From Planctomycetota bacterium (GTDB lineage: Bacteria; Planctomycetota; Phycisphaerae; UBA1845; PWPN01), in contig JACQVT010000039.1 in the NCBI GenBank assembly GCA_016209665.1, positions 1 to 7,982 of the forward strand: a DNA stretch of 7,982 nucleotides, in the 5' to 3' direction. Both the position numbers and the translations under genes were made by a program. Below the pieces are notes generated by a model, which saw nothing but the letters and a program-made list of their open reading frames with translations, had not been told where the DNA came from and made no database searches. This document shows, piece after piece, positions 7,207-7,982 of the stretch (its first letter is position 1; each line of letters opens with the position of its first letter).

Positions 7207-7254
7207 GCCGGGCGCTGTACGATAGCTGAACCCAGCCCGGCGGCGTAGCCGGGC
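7207..7254 (+). promoter_or_regulatory. Three-segment alternative hairpin between the giant gene and the small ORF
   Basis: GCCGGGC occurs at 7207-7213 and 7248-7254, and its exact complement GCCCGGC lies between them at 7235-7241. The middle copy can pair with either outer one: downstream with a six-base loop (GGCGTA), or upstream with a 21-base loop. The compact downstream hairpin is not followed by a T-run (AAGGTTGTCT follows), so it is a poor intrinsic terminator. It might stabilise the 3' end of the giant mRNA or act in the leader of the small ORF, which begins 65 bases further on. In DNA this rich in G+C such a structure can arise by chance. Confidence 0.4.
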
Positions 7255-7308
7255 AAGGTTGTCTGGGAGATGTCGGCTCAAACTGAATGCAGCTTGTTCT
7301 GCTGACCC

Positions 7309-7313
7309 GGAGG
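7309..7313 (+). promoter_or_regulatory. Ribosome binding site of the small secreted ORF
   Basis: GGAGG lies five bases (TTCCC) before the ATG at 7319. It is the clearest Shine-Dalgarno match in the intergenic region and the main support for that start. Confidence 0.65.
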
Positions 7314-7318
7314 TTCCC

Positions 7319-7435
7319 ATGCGTAGGCGTATCATCCTGGCCGTCGCCGCGACTCTGCTTGGAGTTCTTTTCCAGGGTGTCAGTTGCCTGAACGTCGGTC
7401 CTGGGTATCCGCTCGAAGCATTGCTTCCGAGCTGA
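7319..7435 (+). CDS. 38-residue ORF with a signal-peptide-like N-terminus
   Basis: An ATG with a well-placed GGAGG opens 38 codons ending in TGA. The product starts MRRRIILAVAATLLGVLF, three arginines and a hydrophobic core as in a Sec signal peptide, and continues QGVSCLNVGPGYPLEALLPS. The Cys at residue 23 after GVS is a weak lipobox (no Leu at -3), so a tiny lipoprotein with a mature part of about 16 residues is possible. The ORF is shorter than usual for an exported protein. It may be a genuine micropeptide, or the 5' remnant of a longer gene cut by an early stop, since no other frame downstream continues convincingly. It lies 210 bases after the giant gene in the same direction, and no strong promoter was found between them. 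I recognise no family. Confidence 0.5.
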   Translation: MRRRIILAVAATLLGVLFQGVSCLNVGPGYPLEALLPS

Positions 7436-7582
7436 TGGCTCGACCCGGGCGTCGTTGTCCAGATCTCCTGCCCTCACCACCGTTGCGGCGGGTCGATTTC
7501 ACCTGCGCCGCCAAGCGTAGGGTTTTCTGTCTCGCGGCTCCGCCATTGCGTCTGAGGCTCGACGTCGCTTGTCTCCCACCAC

Positions 7583-7617
7583 TCCTTCTTCGTGCCTTGT
7601 CGTGCTTTTTGTGGCAA
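7583..7617 (-). repeat. Degenerate CACGAAG-type micro-repeat
   Basis: Read on the minus strand, the segment contains GCACGACAAGGCACGAAG, approximate copies of a unit near GGCACGAAG, preceded by CCACAAAAA. I recall tandem runs of CACGAAGG-like units in intergenic DNA of planctomycetes and some other environmental bacteria. The copies here are few and diverged, so it looks like a decayed example. Confidence 0.45.
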
Positions 7618-7661
7618 TCGCTCTCCTGTATCCCGAACCCCAAGCCCCGCCCCGGCATGTC

Positions 7662-7698
7662 CCATCCGCGCAATCAGCGAGAAGCCGCCCAATCCGCG
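7662..7698 (+). repeat. Degenerate AATCCGCG-type micro-repeat
   Basis: CATCCGCG (7663-7670) is directly followed by CAATCAGCG (7671-7679), and CAATCCGCG recurs at 7690-7698. The three copies share an ATCMGCG core. Significance is uncertain because the unit is short. Confidence 0.35.
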
Positions 7699-7730
7699 TT
7701 CTCATCTCCCCGGGCGAGGAGAGTACGGCC

Positions 7731-7760
7731 CGCAGACGCACGCAGATCACCGCAGATGAG
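7731..7760 (+). repeat. Three tandem 10-bp units, CGCAGA-type
   Basis: CGCAGACGCA, CGCAGATCAC and CGCAGATGAG follow each other without gaps, sharing CGCAGA at an exact 10-bp period. From memory, CGCAGAT-rich tracts are a recurring intergenic element in planctomycetes and other environmental bacteria; their role is unknown. Confidence 0.55.
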
Positions 7761-7811
7761 GAGCCGGGCCCATTGCGATCACAGAACCAGTGGTGACCCC
7801 ATTTCCTCCTC

Positions 7812-7982
7812 CTACTTCTTCGCTGGACCCCCCTGGACCGCCTCCTGGGTGGGGAACCAACGGCGCTTCGCGGCCCCCTGCCCCAGCTTCGTGTTGCCGC
7901 ACCGTTCCACCAGGGCCTTGTAGAAGCGATTGGCCGTCTTCGGGTCCAGATTCTTCACCCACGAGCCGGCTTCGTTCAGGAC
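7812..7982 (-). CDS. C-terminal 56 residues of an unidentified protein (5' end outside window)
   Basis: On the minus strand the frame is open from the right edge to a TAG at 7814-7812. It translates to residues beginning VLNEAGSWVKNLDPKTANRF, with the core YKALVERCGNTKLGQGA, then KRRWFP and a polar tail ending GGPAKK. The mix of charged and aromatic residues and the motif FYKALVxRC...LG...RWFP look like real, folded protein rather than shadow coding; I have an unverified impression of similar C-termini in planctomycete hypothetical proteins. The gene converges on the small ORF, so the two do not share an operon. No function can be given from this fragment. Confidence 0.65.
   Translation of the reverse strand, partial: VLNEAGSWVKNLDPKTANRFYKALVERCGNTKLGQGAAKRRWFPTQEAVQGGPAKK

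Larger units (their letters stand above)
7436..7811. other. Gene-free stretch with degenerate short repeats
   Basis: About 376 bases between the small ORF and the convergent gene show no supported coding sequence. Open frames exist on both strands, but they begin at weak starts without ribosome binding sites and translate to Arg/Pro/Ser-rich strings typical of non-coding G+C-rich DNA. The stretch contains three clusters of short degenerate repeats (7583-7617, 7662-7698 and 7731-7760). No terminator with a T-run is evident between the converging genes. Confidence 0.7.

Noticed and set aside
7218..7223. Possible -10 box TACGAT for the small ORF
   Set aside because: No -35-like sequence stands at a suitable distance, so no promoter is called.
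7235..7254. Rho-independent terminator after the giant gene
   Set aside because: The 7-bp G+C stem is perfect, but no T-run follows and it lies 127 bases past the stop codon.
4694..7480. 928-codon open frame on the minus strand
   Set aside because: It lies antisense to conserved modules, calcium repeats and the dockerin pair. Its length is explained by the strong third-position G+C bias of the plus-strand gene.
7499..7750. 83-codon minus-strand frame in the intergenic stretch
   Set aside because: It runs through the micro-repeats and reads as composition-driven text, with no recognisable start signal.
7384..7923. 179-codon plus-strand frame starting at TTG
   Set aside because: It has no ribosome binding site, a weak start, Arg/Pro/Ser-rich text, and overlaps both the small ORF and the protein-like minus-strand gene end.

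Overview
The window comes from a G+C-rich bacterial genome, most likely a planctomycete, possibly of the Phycisphaerae type. The assignment rests on protein style, recognised from memory: repeats of the DCNxNGxPDECD kind, a C-terminal module with the motifs FYNNS, GINGL and GSDRV, a pair of dockerin-like NPTD loops, and an autotransporter-like beta-helix leading into long Ig-like arrays. No database search was possible, so the taxonomy is an inference.

Nearly nine tenths of the window (nt 2-7108, + strand) is one reading frame that is already open at the left edge. It encodes the last 2368 residues of a giant, probably exported, modular surface or matrix protein. The visible order is: end of a beta-helix (2-427); nine Ig-like repeats of 85-88 residues (434-2779); three further beta-sandwich-like segments (2780-3712); a carboxypeptidase-regulatory-like domain leading into a conserved domain (3713-4295); a low-complexity linker with unusual codon use (4296-4789); two large conserved modules without a known function (4790-6060); thrombospondin-type-3-like calcium-binding repeats (6062-6397); a planctomycete-type C-terminal module (6407-6904); and a dockerin-like pair (6935-7084). 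No catalytic motif was recognised. The layout fits a long, calcium-stabilised structural or adhesive protein.

The 210 bases after the giant gene contain a three-segment set of complementary G+C-rich sequences that could form alternative hairpins. Next come a good ribosome binding site and a 38-codon ORF (7319-7435) with a signal-peptide-like N-terminus. The stretch 7436-7811 shows no convincing gene but holds three degenerate short repeats. At the right edge, on the minus strand and converging on the others, lies the 56-residue C-terminal end of another protein (7812-7982).

The window shows no defence system, RNA gene, transposon or CRISPR array. The points most worth a second look are the internal organisation of the Ig array (a two-domain A/B super-repeat with three conserved tryptophans per domain), the codon-anomalous linker, the 19-residue calcium-binding units, and the intergenic hairpins and micro-repeats.
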